Made by a program: the position numbers and the translations under genes. Of a stretch of 60,515 bases of DNA, positions 1 through 6,293 are shown piece after piece (the first letter of the stretch is position 1; each line of letters opens with the position of its first letter). The stretch is from Posidoniimonas corsicana. GTDB taxonomy: Bacteria > Planctomycetota > Planctomycetia > Pirellulales > Lacipirellulaceae. The stretch lies in contig NZ_SIHJ01000009.1 in the NCBI RefSeq assembly GCF_007859765.1, positions 1 to 60,515 on the forward strand, read 5' to 3'. The notes under the pieces are model-generated. The model had not been told where the DNA came from. It saw only the letters and a program-made list of their open reading frames with translations, and did no database searches.

Positions 1-84
1 ATGGCTAGTCTCCTTCTGTTTGAGTTTCACAACAAACAATTCTAGGAAACCAAGCGTGGCCCGCCTCTCTTTCAATACACGCTG

Positions 85-1179
85 ATGGCAGCGGTGCTAG
101 CTGTTACAGAAGCGGTGGGATGGTATCAAGAGCTTGCCGACCGGGCGCAGATGGCGGCCGAACAACTGCAAACCGAGGAAGCAACTAAGAACGCTCTCGT
201 GATGCCACTGCTGCAGCTTCTCGGCTACGACGTGTTCAACCCCCTCGAAGTGGTGCCGGAGTTCGTGGCCGATGTCGGCATCAAGAAGGGCGAAAAGGTC
301 GACTACGCAATTATGGCCGACGGCAAGGCCATCATGCTCTTCGAATGCAAGAGCGTCGGCGCCGATCTTGACAAGCTTACGCCGTCGCAGCTCTACCGAT
401 ACTTCTCGGTTACGGACGCGAGATTCGGAGTGTTTACAAACGGAATCGACTACCAGTTCTTTTCCGATCTCGAAGCGCCGAACAAGATGGATGGCAAGCC
501 GTTCTTCGAGTGGTCGCTCATTAGCGTGACGGACCAAGTAGCAATGGAGCTCAAGAAGTTTTCCAAAGAAAACTTCTCGGAGGAGGATATCCTCCAAACG
601 GCGAGCGACCTCAAGTACACGAAGGGGATAGCACGAAGCATCGCCGACGAATTCACCTCGCCCTCCGAAGAATTTGTGAAGCTATTCTGCCAGAGGGTCT
701 ACGACGGGCGAATATCGCAGGCGGTGAAGGAACAGTTCACGGAAATCACCAAGAGGGCATTCCACGAGTTCGTGCGTGATCGAATCCGCATGCGGCTAGA
801 GTCTGCCATCCAGGGGGATGCGCCAGCTCGCATCGCCGAGTCGCACATCGAGGAGGAGCCGACTTCTGACGCTGGACCGTCCGTTGTCACAACCGAGGAA
901 GAAATTGAGGCGTTCTACATCGTGAAGTCGATTGTTAGAGATGTCTTACCACCGGCTCGAGTGACAATTCGCGATACGCAGAGCTACTGCGGAGTGCTGG
1001 CGGACGACAACAATCGGAAGCCGATTTGCCGGCTTTACTTCGATTCGCGGCGGAAGTACATCGGGCTATTTGATGCCGAGAAGAAGGTGAAGCGGGAAGC
1101 GATCGAATCCCTGGAGTGTATTTATCAGCACGCGCAATCGCTGTGCGAAACGGCCTCCAGGTACGCTAACGAATCCTAG
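85..1179 (+). CDS. HsdR N-terminal-type PD-(D/E)xK nuclease, stand-alone
   Basis: A 364-residue protein resembling the stand-alone type I restriction HsdR N-terminal family (COG4748-like). The nuclease core lies in about residues 70-100: an acidic residue in KVDYAI, then a strand ending in FECKS, giving the D-Xn-ExK pattern of PD-(D/E)xK enzymes. The N-terminal helix TEEATKNALVMPLLQLLGYD is typical of the family. The C-terminal third (about 275-364) looks like a separate alpha/beta domain. No helicase motifs, specificity subunit or methyltransferase is encoded nearby, so it is not a classical type I system. ATG at 85 is the first in-frame start; no clear Shine-Dalgarno sequence is visible, and GTG codons at 94 and 115 are alternatives. 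The family fold is fairly clear; the biological role (defence or other DNA processing) is inference. Confidence 0.75.
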   Translation: MAAVLAVTEAVGWYQELADRAQMAAEQLQTEEATKNALVMPLLQLLGYDVFNPLEVVPEFVADVGIKKGEKVDYAIMADGKAIMLFECKSVGADLDKLTPSQLYRYFSVTDARFGVFTNGIDYQFFSDLEAPNKMDGKPFFEWSLISVTDQVAMELKKFSKENFSEEDILQTASDLKYTKGIARSIADEFTSPSEEFVKLFCQRVYDGRISQAVKEQFTEITKRAFHEFVRDRIRMRLESAIQGDAPARIAESHIEEEPTSDAGPSVVTTEEEIEAFYIVKSIVRDVLPPARVTIRDTQSYCGVLADDNNRKPICRLYFDSRRKYIGLFDAEKKVKREAIESLECIYQHAQSLCETASRYANES

Positions 1180-1828
1180 CTCCAACGGGCAGATAGTTGA
1201 CGGCGCGAGTCAGGAAGGCTGATCGAACTCGCCGCAGTGACGGCGGCTGGTATGGAGCCCTGTAAGGTTTGCCGGCCTTAGGCGGAGGCAAAGCGTGGAG
1301 TTGCGAGATGTCTGAGGCAGTAGTATGCAATGCCCCATGCCCGCCGTACCTGAGGCGAATCGACTGTGGCGACGCAGCGGAATTCTTCGATGCAGTCAGC
1401 ACCTCAGGTGCCAACAGCAAGTTCTTTCGGCGGGAATCGTGGATTCTGTCGCGGTGTATCTTGCGACCGACACCACTTGCGCCCAACAGTGTCTCGCGCA
1501 GACTTTCTTGAACTCGCAACAGATGTGGTGCTGCACGGCAAGTATGGCATGGTTAACACTAACAGCGAGCATCTCTCTAGCCAGGAGCAAGTGCTCATAG
1601 AACTATCGCTGCGAATGCAGTTCATCCAGTCTTGCAATGACGCCACCCATCAGATACGTGGCTTTAGCATTAGCCCCGCGCCGGTTGTTCAGACGCTGAC
1701 GCGCGGGGCTCAGTCCATATTGCCAAAGATTGCCGCTAGCTCAAGCTAGCGTCGTGGACCTCGATCTACTATCCGCGGAAACACATCTGGCGGCCACGCT
1801 GGTGCCGGCCAATTGAATCCAATCCGCT
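1180..1828. other. Region without a confident gene; 18-bp palindrome
   Basis: About 650 bases with no convincing gene. Open frames on both strands lack recognisable domains or ribosome-binding sites. One perfect inverted repeat (1734-1741 and 1744-1751, arms CGCTAGCT/AGCTAGCG, 2-bp spacer) lies at the end of the minus-strand gene series. It has no T-tract, so it is a weak terminator candidate. A minus-strand open frame of 45 codons (1746-1880) reads like coding sequence (it contains HWTPEDRLKRIGF and a Trp/Pro-rich stretch) but has no good start codon. The region may be decayed mobile-element DNA. Confidence 0.5.
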
Positions 1829-1987
1829 TTAGGCGATCCTCAGGCGTCCAGTGAGTCCGTAGTAAGACATTGGCGGCTTCCTACTTCTGGAAAATCGCCG
1901 ACGCACACCGCCGTAGATTTGGTCGAGAAACGCCAGAGAGCGGAGAACTGCAGCGCAGCTGATACGGATGGTGCGGCGACGAGTCAT
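1829..1987 (-). CDS. Possible 52-residue basic protein, coupled to the HTH gene
   Basis: The ATG overlaps the stop codon of the upstream HTH gene as ATGA, the usual form of translational coupling. The 52-residue product is basic (starts MTRRRTIRIS) and has no recognised domain. A second open frame in a different phase (1746-1880) overlaps its 3' end and also looks coding, so this could be one gene broken by a frameshift. Support is limited to the start/stop overlap and plausible composition. Confidence 0.3.
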   Translation of the reverse strand: MTRRRTIRISCAAVLRSLAFLDQIYGGVRRRFSRSRKPPMSYYGLTGRLRIA

Positions 1988-2259
1988 TTCCGCCACTCAT
2001 CCGGGTCAGCGTCGCCCAGTCCCGAACAAATGCCGATATCGTCAATCTCGCGCTCACCGGCAAGTTGACGGTTGAGGAAGGCTTCGAGGAGTGGCCTCGC
2101 CTTGTACAACTTCCGGCGGCCCACTGTGCGAATGTGCTCTTGGCGAGCCAGTCGTAGAACCTCGCGGCGCAAGAATCCGACGCTCACATCCAGCACGTCT
2201 GCCATCTGCGGCGCCGTCAGCCAGGAGCCAGGGCGGTCGGGCTTTGTTGGATCTGGCAC
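1984..2259 (-). CDS. Small helix-turn-helix DNA-binding protein (excisionase/MerR-like)
   Basis: A 91-residue protein. Residues 13-60 form a winged-HTH-like segment: SWLTAPQMADVLDVSVGFLR, a recognition-helix stretch, a KLYKA wing and a following helix, as in the HTH_17/excisionase group. The acidic tail is DADPDEWRK. The start is GTG at 2259; no ATG is better placed. As the last or second-last gene of the minus-strand series it could be an excisionase (directionality factor) or a regulator. The fold assignment is reasonable, the role inferred. Confidence 0.6.
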   Translation of the reverse strand: MPDPTKPDRPGSWLTAPQMADVLDVSVGFLRREVLRLARQEHIRTVGRRKLYKARPLLEAFLNRQLAGEREIDDIGICSGLGDADPDEWRK

Positions 2260-2572
2260 TATGTACTACCAATTTGATGTTTACTTACCTGAGAGTTCAT
2301 CCACGCCTCGCATAAAAAAACCTTTCGATCGCTCCTGGCGGAGCCCCCGTGGGGGGTGGCCAGAAGGACCCCGAAGGCCCCCGGGGGGATAGGAGGTGAG
2401 CCTGGGGGAGGGGGACCAGCCGCCCGGTGGCCGAAACACCCGACGGCCGGCTTGCCCTTGCGCTGCTGCTTTGGCAGATCTGCGTCTCTTGGGTTTGAGG
2501 AGCGACGCTCGCCGCAGCTCCCCCATCACCCCACCAGCGAACTGGTAGAAAGTATCGCGGGCCTACCGATCA
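2260..2572. other. GC-rich gap with uncertain 82-codon frame
   Basis: This 313-base gap holds a very GC-rich stretch (about 2330-2440) with runs of C and G. A minus-strand frame (2281-2529, 82 codons) is open, but its product is Arg/Pro/Gly-rich and matches nothing recognised. On the minus strand a short stem (GCTCC/GGAGC, 4-base loop, near 2330-2343) is followed about 10 bases later by a run of seven T, a weak terminator-like arrangement. No confident gene is seen. Confidence 0.35.
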
Positions 2573-2758
2573 TCAGGCCGTGCTGGATCTCAACGGCGGC
2601 GGACCACCGAAAGCAGCGATCGCCTCGGGGTACCGTCGCTTGATGGCCAGGCAAGCATCAGACCAGCGGCACTTGTGCTTGTCCATGTACTCCTCGGCGA
2701 GCTCACGGTAGCCGATGTTGGAGTTGGACGCTGGCTTCGTAGCTAGTACAGATTTCAT
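2573..2758 (-). CDS. Small phage-like protein of unknown function
   Basis: A 61-residue protein with an ATG start at 2758. The central motif EEYMDKHKCRWSDACLAIKR followed by RYPEA matches the pattern of a short helix, Ala-containing helix, basic pair and Pro seen in many small phage and Mu-like proteins. The next gene on the same strand (2806-2997) has a similar motif (MRERNCSRREAWVRIQRR), so the two may be diverged copies. No catalytic or metal-binding residues are visible, and no function can be assigned. Confidence 0.5.
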   Translation of the reverse strand: MKSVLATKPASNSNIGYRELAEEYMDKHKCRWSDACLAIKRRYPEAIAAFGGPPPLRSSTA

Positions 2759-2805
2759 CTATTGAACCATTTGTTGCTTGGACTGAATGGCGGCCCTGTG
2801 CGGAT

Positions 2806-2997
2806 CTAACCTGGCAACGGACCGCACTTGCTGGTTGGACGGTGTCCGCTACCGCGTCGCTGGATGCGAACCCACGCTTCTCGGCGTGAGCAGTTCCGCT
2901 CCCGCATGACCTGGCGAACTAGCTGCCTGGACTCCTCGATGCTCAGTGACTCCTGAGCGTCCTCCTGTTGTGGTGATCGGGGCTGTTTGGTAGGCAT
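2806..2997 (-). CDS. Small phage-like protein, similar to its neighbour
   Basis: A 63-residue basic protein. Its ATG at 2997 is preceded by AGGAGA at good spacing, which supports the start. The segment RQVMRERNCSRREAWVRIQR resembles the core of the protein at 2573-2758. It is 44 bases downstream of the 253-residue unknown and probably in the same transcript. It could be a small DNA-binding or packaging-related protein, but the sequence does not show which. Confidence 0.5.
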   Translation of the reverse strand: MPTKQPRSPQQEDAQESLSIEESRQLVRQVMRERNCSRREAWVRIQRRGSGHRPTSKCGPLPG

Positions 2998-3041
2998 CTT
3001 CGTTTCTCCTGTGCTTTAATCATGCTGCTGGTTATCGGTTT

Positions 3042-3803
3042 TCAACCACGCAACATTTGGGGGGTAAGGGCTCCGGTCTCGGCCCATTCGTGAATGTGGG
3101 GGTGGGAGACTTGGTCGACTTTGCTGATTCGCTGCAGAAGGCGGCGTGGAACTTCTGAAATGAGAGTCTCCAAAGCCCGCTTAGCAGCGATGTGTTTCGC
3201 AGCCGCTTCATTGAAGTGATCGCGAGCCTGCTTCGCTTCCGACTTTAGAACAGCCAGTCTTCCCGCGTGGGCCTTCTGGGCTTCGTACTCGTATTGCTCG
3301 ATCTGTTCGCCTGCCAACCGCTCGGAGGTCACAGCTCCGTCCGCGGCATCCAAGGCTTCGTAGGCTCTCTTGCGTTTGGCGTCGGCGTCGTCAACAGCCG
3401 ACTGGCCGACTCCGCGGCTGCGTAGTTGCCTGGCATGGCCTATTCGGCGGAGCTCGCTTCGCATCGCCCGTGGCGTGCCATCGTCCTGCTTCGGCAAGCT
3501 CGTTGTCGCGAGCACGGTGTCGCAGCACTGACAGCGGCCAATCACATGGACTTCAGCGAAGTACGGCTCGATGGCTGCAATTTGGTCTTCGTCCAGCTCG
3601 AGGCTATTGAGCGAGTCAAGCGAGTCAGCGGTGCGTTCGATATCGCACAACGCCTCGTAGGCCGCGCAGACCGCTGCCGGGTCAATCGGCTCATACGCGG
3701 CAAGACTTTTGATTCTCGGCGGCCGTGTTTGGGGGGCGTTGGACTGGGCGGTGTTGTTGGCGGGGCTCGTTTGGACGGTGGCGACTGGGGCTGCTGTCGG
3801 CAT
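3042..3803 (-). CDS. Hypothetical protein with Cys cluster and coiled coil
   Basis: A 253-residue protein. The ATG at 3803 is chosen because an AGGA sequence sits at suitable distance and the upstream gene stops only 11 bases before; a longer frame to 3869 would overlap that gene. The N-terminal 35 residues are Pro/Thr/Asn-rich. A mid-protein GRCQCCDTV cluster could bind a metal, possibly with another Cys elsewhere. Residues from about 145 to 235 are rich in Ala, Glu, Lys and Arg and look like a long coiled coil. The architecture suggests a structural or scaffolding protein of a mobile element, but no family is recognised. Confidence 0.55.
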   Translation of the reverse strand: MPTAAPVATVQTSPANNTAQSNAPQTRPPRIKSLAAYEPIDPAAVCAAYEALCDIERTADSLDSLNSLELDEDQIAAIEPYFAEVHVIGRCQCCDTVLATTSLPKQDDGTPRAMRSELRRIGHARQLRSRGVGQSAVDDADAKRKRAYEALDAADGAVTSERLAGEQIEQYEYEAQKAHAGRLAVLKSEAKQARDHFNEAAAKHIAAKRALETLISEVPRRLLQRISKVDQVSHPHIHEWAETGALTPQMLRG

Positions 3804-3814
3804 GTTTGCTAGTC

Positions 3815-4060
3815 CTACTTGGTGGGAATGGGCCACTGCCGCTGGCAGATGGCGTACTTGGAAATACACTTCGCGTTGTAGCGATCGGCCTCGCGCGAGA
3901 GTGCGGGGTTCTCACGGTGCACCCGGCTGATCACGGCCGACAACAGCGTGTCGGATAGCTCGAGATACTCAGACTCGTTGTAGAGTCGCTGGGCGAGCTC
4001 CTGGGCGGCCGCCTCGAGCGCTTCGACCGCGGCCAGGCCCTGGGGGGTGTCTTGCGGCAC
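3815..4060 (-). CDS. Small helical protein coupled to upstream HTH gene
   Basis: An 81-residue protein starting at GTG 4060. The GTG shares its G with the TAG stop of the upstream gene (TAGTG overlap), strong evidence for this start and for coupling; longer readings in this frame run through the upstream gene and are unlikely. The N-terminal half is helical (LAAVEALEAAAQELAQRLYN). The C-terminal part has SREADRYNAKCISKYAICQR with two Cys. No family recognised. Confidence 0.5.
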   Translation of the reverse strand: MPQDTPQGLAAVEALEAAAQELAQRLYNESEYLELSDTLLSAVISRVHRENPALSREADRYNAKCISKYAICQRQWPIPTK

Positions 4061-4281
4061 TAGAGGATCTCCGGCGGATTCATGGGGTCGGCGGGGCTGC
4101 TGGCGCGCCGACGCAGGTGGGCGTCGATCTTCTCGACGTCCACCTCGCTGAAGTACAGCACCCCGTTGAGCGACAGCGCCGGCTCGACGCCGGCGGCCGC
4201 GGCTGCTCGTCGGATGTCGGACAGCGGGGATTGGATCTGAACGGCGATGCGTCCGATCGGCAGTAGGTTGGGCGTGTTCAT
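4060..4281 (-). CDS. Small HTH-like DNA-binding protein
   Basis: A 73-residue protein with ATG at 4281. The segment PLSDIRRAAAAAGVEPALSL followed by NGVLYFSEVDVEKI resembles the compact winged HTH of excisionase/MerR-type proteins: a helix pair, a short wing with a hydrophobic-aromatic pair, and a helix starting with an acidic residue. It is the third HTH-type protein in this minus-strand cluster, with 1984-2259 and 5786-6103. Its stop overlaps the next gene's GTG. It probably regulates element genes or directs recombination; this is inference. Confidence 0.5.
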   Translation of the reverse strand: MNTPNLLPIGRIAVQIQSPLSDIRRAAAAAGVEPALSLNGVLYFSEVDVEKIDAHLRRRASSPADPMNPPEIL

Positions 4282-4290
4282 GCTGGAATC

Positions 4291-4521
4291 CTACACGGGC
4301 CAAACAACAGGAAGTTCCGATTGGAACGTCGGCTCATCAATTACGAGAAAGCCCTGGTCGCAGGCCAGGCATACGCACTGCCGAGTGGACCCGCCATCGC
4401 CGTTGGGGGCCGTCTTGACCCGCCGGAATCCAGGGTGCCCACAGTGGGGGCAGGCGGGCTTGGGGATCAAGAGCATCGGCGCCTTTGACCAGTCGCGTCG
4501 GGTTGGGTTCTCAGCAGCCAC
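4291..4521 (-). CDS. Small zinc-ribbon protein
   Basis: A 76-residue protein with two Cys knuckles, CPHCG near residue 24 and CVCLAC near residue 49, separated by a basic, Gly-rich linker. This is the pattern of a treble-clef or zinc-ribbon fold. Such proteins are common in phage and integrative element early regions, where they bind nucleic acid or act as small adaptors. The gene ends 9 bases before the HTH gene at 4281 and is probably cotranscribed. Confidence 0.6.
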   Translation of the reverse strand: MAAENPTRRDWSKAPMLLIPKPACPHCGHPGFRRVKTAPNGDGGSTRQCVCLACDQGFLVIDEPTFQSELPVVWPV

Positions 4522-4566
4522 TCTCGAAACGGCACTCCATCGCAGGTCTCGTAAACTTCTGGTTGG

Positions 4567-4851
4567 CTACGGCTGTTTTCCGGTCGCCAGTGCTGACAGC
4601 AGGGCGATCCGGTACAAGTCGGGAGCATGCTGCCGGCCGAGCCGTACGCTCTCCTCCGACCCGAATACGTACAGGGCGAGCCGGTCGCGCTCGGCGGCTT
4701 CCATGGCGTCGAGCGCCGCGCCGTGGTTGCGTTCGAGCAGGTTGTGGCTGGCCTGAATCTCTACACGCCGCACCCGGCTGGCCTTTGCATCGAAAGTCCC
4801 ACGCCGCGCAGGCGGCGTCTCGGCGGGAGCTGGTAGTGTGCGACTGCTCAT
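4567..4851 (-). CDS. Hypothetical 94-residue protein coupled to replication-like gene
   Basis: The ATG at 4851 overlaps the stop of the replication-like gene as ATGA, so translation is probably coupled. The N-terminus is Pro/Ala/Arg-rich and likely disordered. Residues about 35-90 are predicted helical (SHNLLERNHGAALDAMEAAE and DLYRIALLSALATG). No domain recognised. Coupling to a replisome-organiser-like gene makes a role as replication partner or loader possible, but nothing in the sequence proves it. Confidence 0.5.
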   Translation of the reverse strand: MSSRTLPAPAETPPARRGTFDAKASRVRRVEIQASHNLLERNHGAALDAMEAAERDRLALYVFGSEESVRLGRQHAPDLYRIALLSALATGKQP

Positions 4852-5762
4852 GCGACCTCCACGGGCTTCTTCCAGTGATCCGGGTCAGCTGCCAGCACGC
4901 GCAAGCATGCCGATCGCAGTCGGCTGCCCGACTTCGCTTCTGGATCAGAACGCTTTGCAACGGCCACTATTTCGCTTCTGGCGTCCCGAGGCAGAGCGTC
5001 GTGGGCGTGTCCCCACTCGGCTTCCAGCTGTCGCAAGTTTTCCTCGCGCTGCTCCCTCGCAGCCCGGTCGACGTCAGACTCCGGCACGTGGTTCTTCGGT
5101 GGCCATTCGTCGAGCTGCCCCATCACCCGCCGGTAGAGCGCCCCGGGTGCCCAAGCACCTGCCGGGGCCGATTCAAACTCTTCGATTAGGGCGAGGCACT
5201 CCTCGGGCTGTAGCGGCGTCTCGCGCGCCGCCCTGCCCGCCACCGAGACCCCACACCTACGCAATCCCTCCTCCACCTCCTCCAATCCGGGCCCCCCGGT
5301 CAACGGCCCATTCCCGGAGGGGGTAGGGGGAGGAGATTCTTCTCTTCTCTTCTCTTCTCTAGGTGCGCCCTTCGTAACGCGAGGTGCGTTACTCCTTGCG
5401 TTACTCTCAGCGTTACGTTTAGTGCGGTGGTTTGCTGCCCGCGTCGCCGTAAGTGCACGCCGCTTAGCATTTTTCGACATGTGACGTTCCCACTTCGGAA
5501 ACCTCACACCACTCTCGGTGCTCTCGAGCCAGCCGACCTCGACTAGCGCGGCCGCGAACCCGTCCGCCCTCACGTAGCGATCGATCCAACTAGTCGTAAC
5601 GCCAGGTGCGTTACCGTCGGCGCATTTCTGATCCGCCCACGCCCACAGGCGATGGAGCTTGCCCACGACGGCGTCCTCGTCGAGCCCCGTACAGGCTGCG
5701 AGCGCAATGACCTCAGGCTCATCACAGAGTCCGCTACGCATCTTGATCCAATCACCAGCCAT
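4848..5762 (-). CDS. Phage-type replisome organiser-like protein
   Basis: A 304-residue protein. ATG 5762 is preceded by GGAGG at 7 bases, preferred over a start at 5792. Residues 1-105 resemble the winged-helix N-terminal domain of phage replication proteins: DWIKMRSGLCDEPEVIALA, a GKLHRLWAWAD helix, WIDRYV, then a VGWLES turn and KWERHMSKN. The middle (about 110-170) is Arg/Asn/Pro-rich and contains the repeat S-N-A-x, encoded by the 12-bp repeats listed separately. The C-terminal 130 residues are helical, with a possible partner-binding tail. It probably binds an origin and recruits helicase loader or helicase for an extrachromosomal stage of the element. Assignment rests on pattern, not a strict signature. 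Confidence 0.6.
   Translation of the reverse strand: MAGDWIKMRSGLCDEPEVIALAACTGLDEDAVVGKLHRLWAWADQKCADGNAPGVTTSWIDRYVRADGFAAALVEVGWLESTESGVRFPKWERHMSKNAKRRALTATRAANHRTKRNAESNARSNAPRVTKGAPREEKRREESPPPTPSGNGPLTGGPGLEEVEEGLRRCGVSVAGRAARETPLQPEECLALIEEFESAPAGAWAPGALYRRVMGQLDEWPPKNHVPESDVDRAAREQREENLRQLEAEWGHAHDALPRDARSEIVAVAKRSDPEAKSGSRLRSACLRVLAADPDHWKKPVEVA
5337..5360. repeat. 5-bp polypyrimidine tandem repeat
   Basis: Tandem TCTCT-type units (about five copies) on the plus strand, in frame within the replication-like gene, where they encode an Arg/Glu/Lys stretch (REEKRREES). The tract lies 13 bases from the 12-bp repeat array. A purine/pyrimidine-asymmetric tract beside iterons could ease strand opening, but it may simply encode a charged linker. 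Confidence 0.6.
5374..5416. repeat. Array of four GCGTTAC sites at exact 12-bp spacing
   Basis: GTAACGC at 5374-5380, then GCGTTAC at 5386-5392, 5398-5404 and 5410-5416: four copies of one 7-mer, the first inverted, each start 12 bases from the next with 5-base spacers. All lie inside the replication-like gene. Lambda-type phages and many plasmids place initiator-binding iterons in or next to the initiator gene, so a replication origin is the leading idea. The spacing is also four codons, so protein-level repetition (S-N-A-x) could contribute. Confidence 0.65.
5596..5614. repeat. Second pair of the same 7-mer, inverted, 12-bp spacing
   Basis: GTAACGC at 5596-5602 and GCGTTAC at 5608-5614 form an inverted pair with the same 12-base spacing and nearly the same 5-base centre (CAGGT here, GAGGT at 5381-5385) as the first two sites of the array 220 bases away. 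Recurrence of the same inverted pair in an unrelated part of the coding sequence argues for a protein-binding site rather than chance. Confidence 0.6.
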
Positions 5763-5785
5763 GGCGGGGCCTCCGGTACAACGTG

Positions 5786-6103
5786 CTAGCAAGTGGCGAT
5801 GCCTTCGGCCTCAGCTCGCAAAACCTCGGCGTATGAGATCCGGACCTGGTGCCCGAGCCGCACGGCGTGGATCTTCCTGGAAGCAATCCAGGCGTCGATC
5901 GTGCGCTCGTTGACGCCCCACCGCTCCGCCAATGACTTGCGATTGAACGGCGGCGGCTCAATGGGCGGCGGTGCGATTGCCGCGGCCAAGGCGATCAATG
6001 GCGCCACCATAGCCAGAGACTGCAACAGTCCGGCAGAGTGAGGGGAGGCCGCAGCGATCGCAGCGGCCACAAGAGCAAGGCCAGAGCACTTTCTAGTCGT
6101 CAC
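5786..6103 (-). CDS. HTH protein with hydrophobic N-terminal half
   Basis: A 105-residue protein. GTG at 6103 is fixed by a strong AAGGAGAT about 6-7 bases upstream. Residues 1-48 are hydrophobic and Ala-rich (LALVAAAIAAA and MVAPLIALAAAIA), followed by a Pro-rich hinge PPPIEPPP. The C-terminal half is a clear HTH_17/excisionase-like domain: FNRKSLAERWGVNERTIDAW, ASRKIHAVRLG, VRISYAEVLR. A DNA-binding domain behind one or two membrane-like segments is unusual; the N-terminus may instead be a linker or self-association region. It starts the block that includes the replication-like gene (24-base gap) and is a candidate regulator or excisionase. Confidence 0.6.
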   Translation of the reverse strand: MTTRKCSGLALVAAAIAAASPHSAGLLQSLAMVAPLIALAAAIAPPPIEPPPFNRKSLAERWGVNERTIDAWIASRKIHAVRLGHQVRISYAEVLRAEAEGIATC

Positions 6104-6183
6104 CTTAGGATCTCCTTCAATTGCGGTGGGGGGCTGGACACACCATCCAGTCAGCCTCCATCTGCAACTGATTACAGCGGCCG

Positions 6184-6293
6184 AGCGCTACGCTGAGATC
6201 ACGATTCCAGAAAGATTTCTGCGACTGTATTTCTAGCGCAGAATGGCAAGGATTGACACAAACCGCAGCGCTACTCTGACGATCCGTAGCGCT
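6184..6293. promoter_or_regulatory. Three GTAGCGCT-type sites upstream of the HTH/replication block
   Basis: AGCGCTAC occurs at 6184-6191 and 6267-6274, and its complement GTAGCGCT at 6286-6293, around the 190-base gap between two minus-strand genes. The shared core AGCGCT is itself palindromic. The position just upstream of the strongly ribosome-bound HTH gene suits operator sites for one of the HTH proteins. A possible minus-strand promoter lies in the same gap (TGTCAA, 17 bases, TAGAAA, about 6232-6260), but its -35 box is poor. Confidence 0.35.

Noticed and set aside
1166-1519. 117-codon minus-strand frame
   Set aside because: No ribosome-binding site, no domain, low-quality composition, overlapped by several other open frames.
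2281-2529. 82-codon minus-strand frame in the GC-rich gap
   Set aside because: Arg/Pro/Gly-rich product without family resemblance or ribosome-binding site; kept only as part of the gap description.
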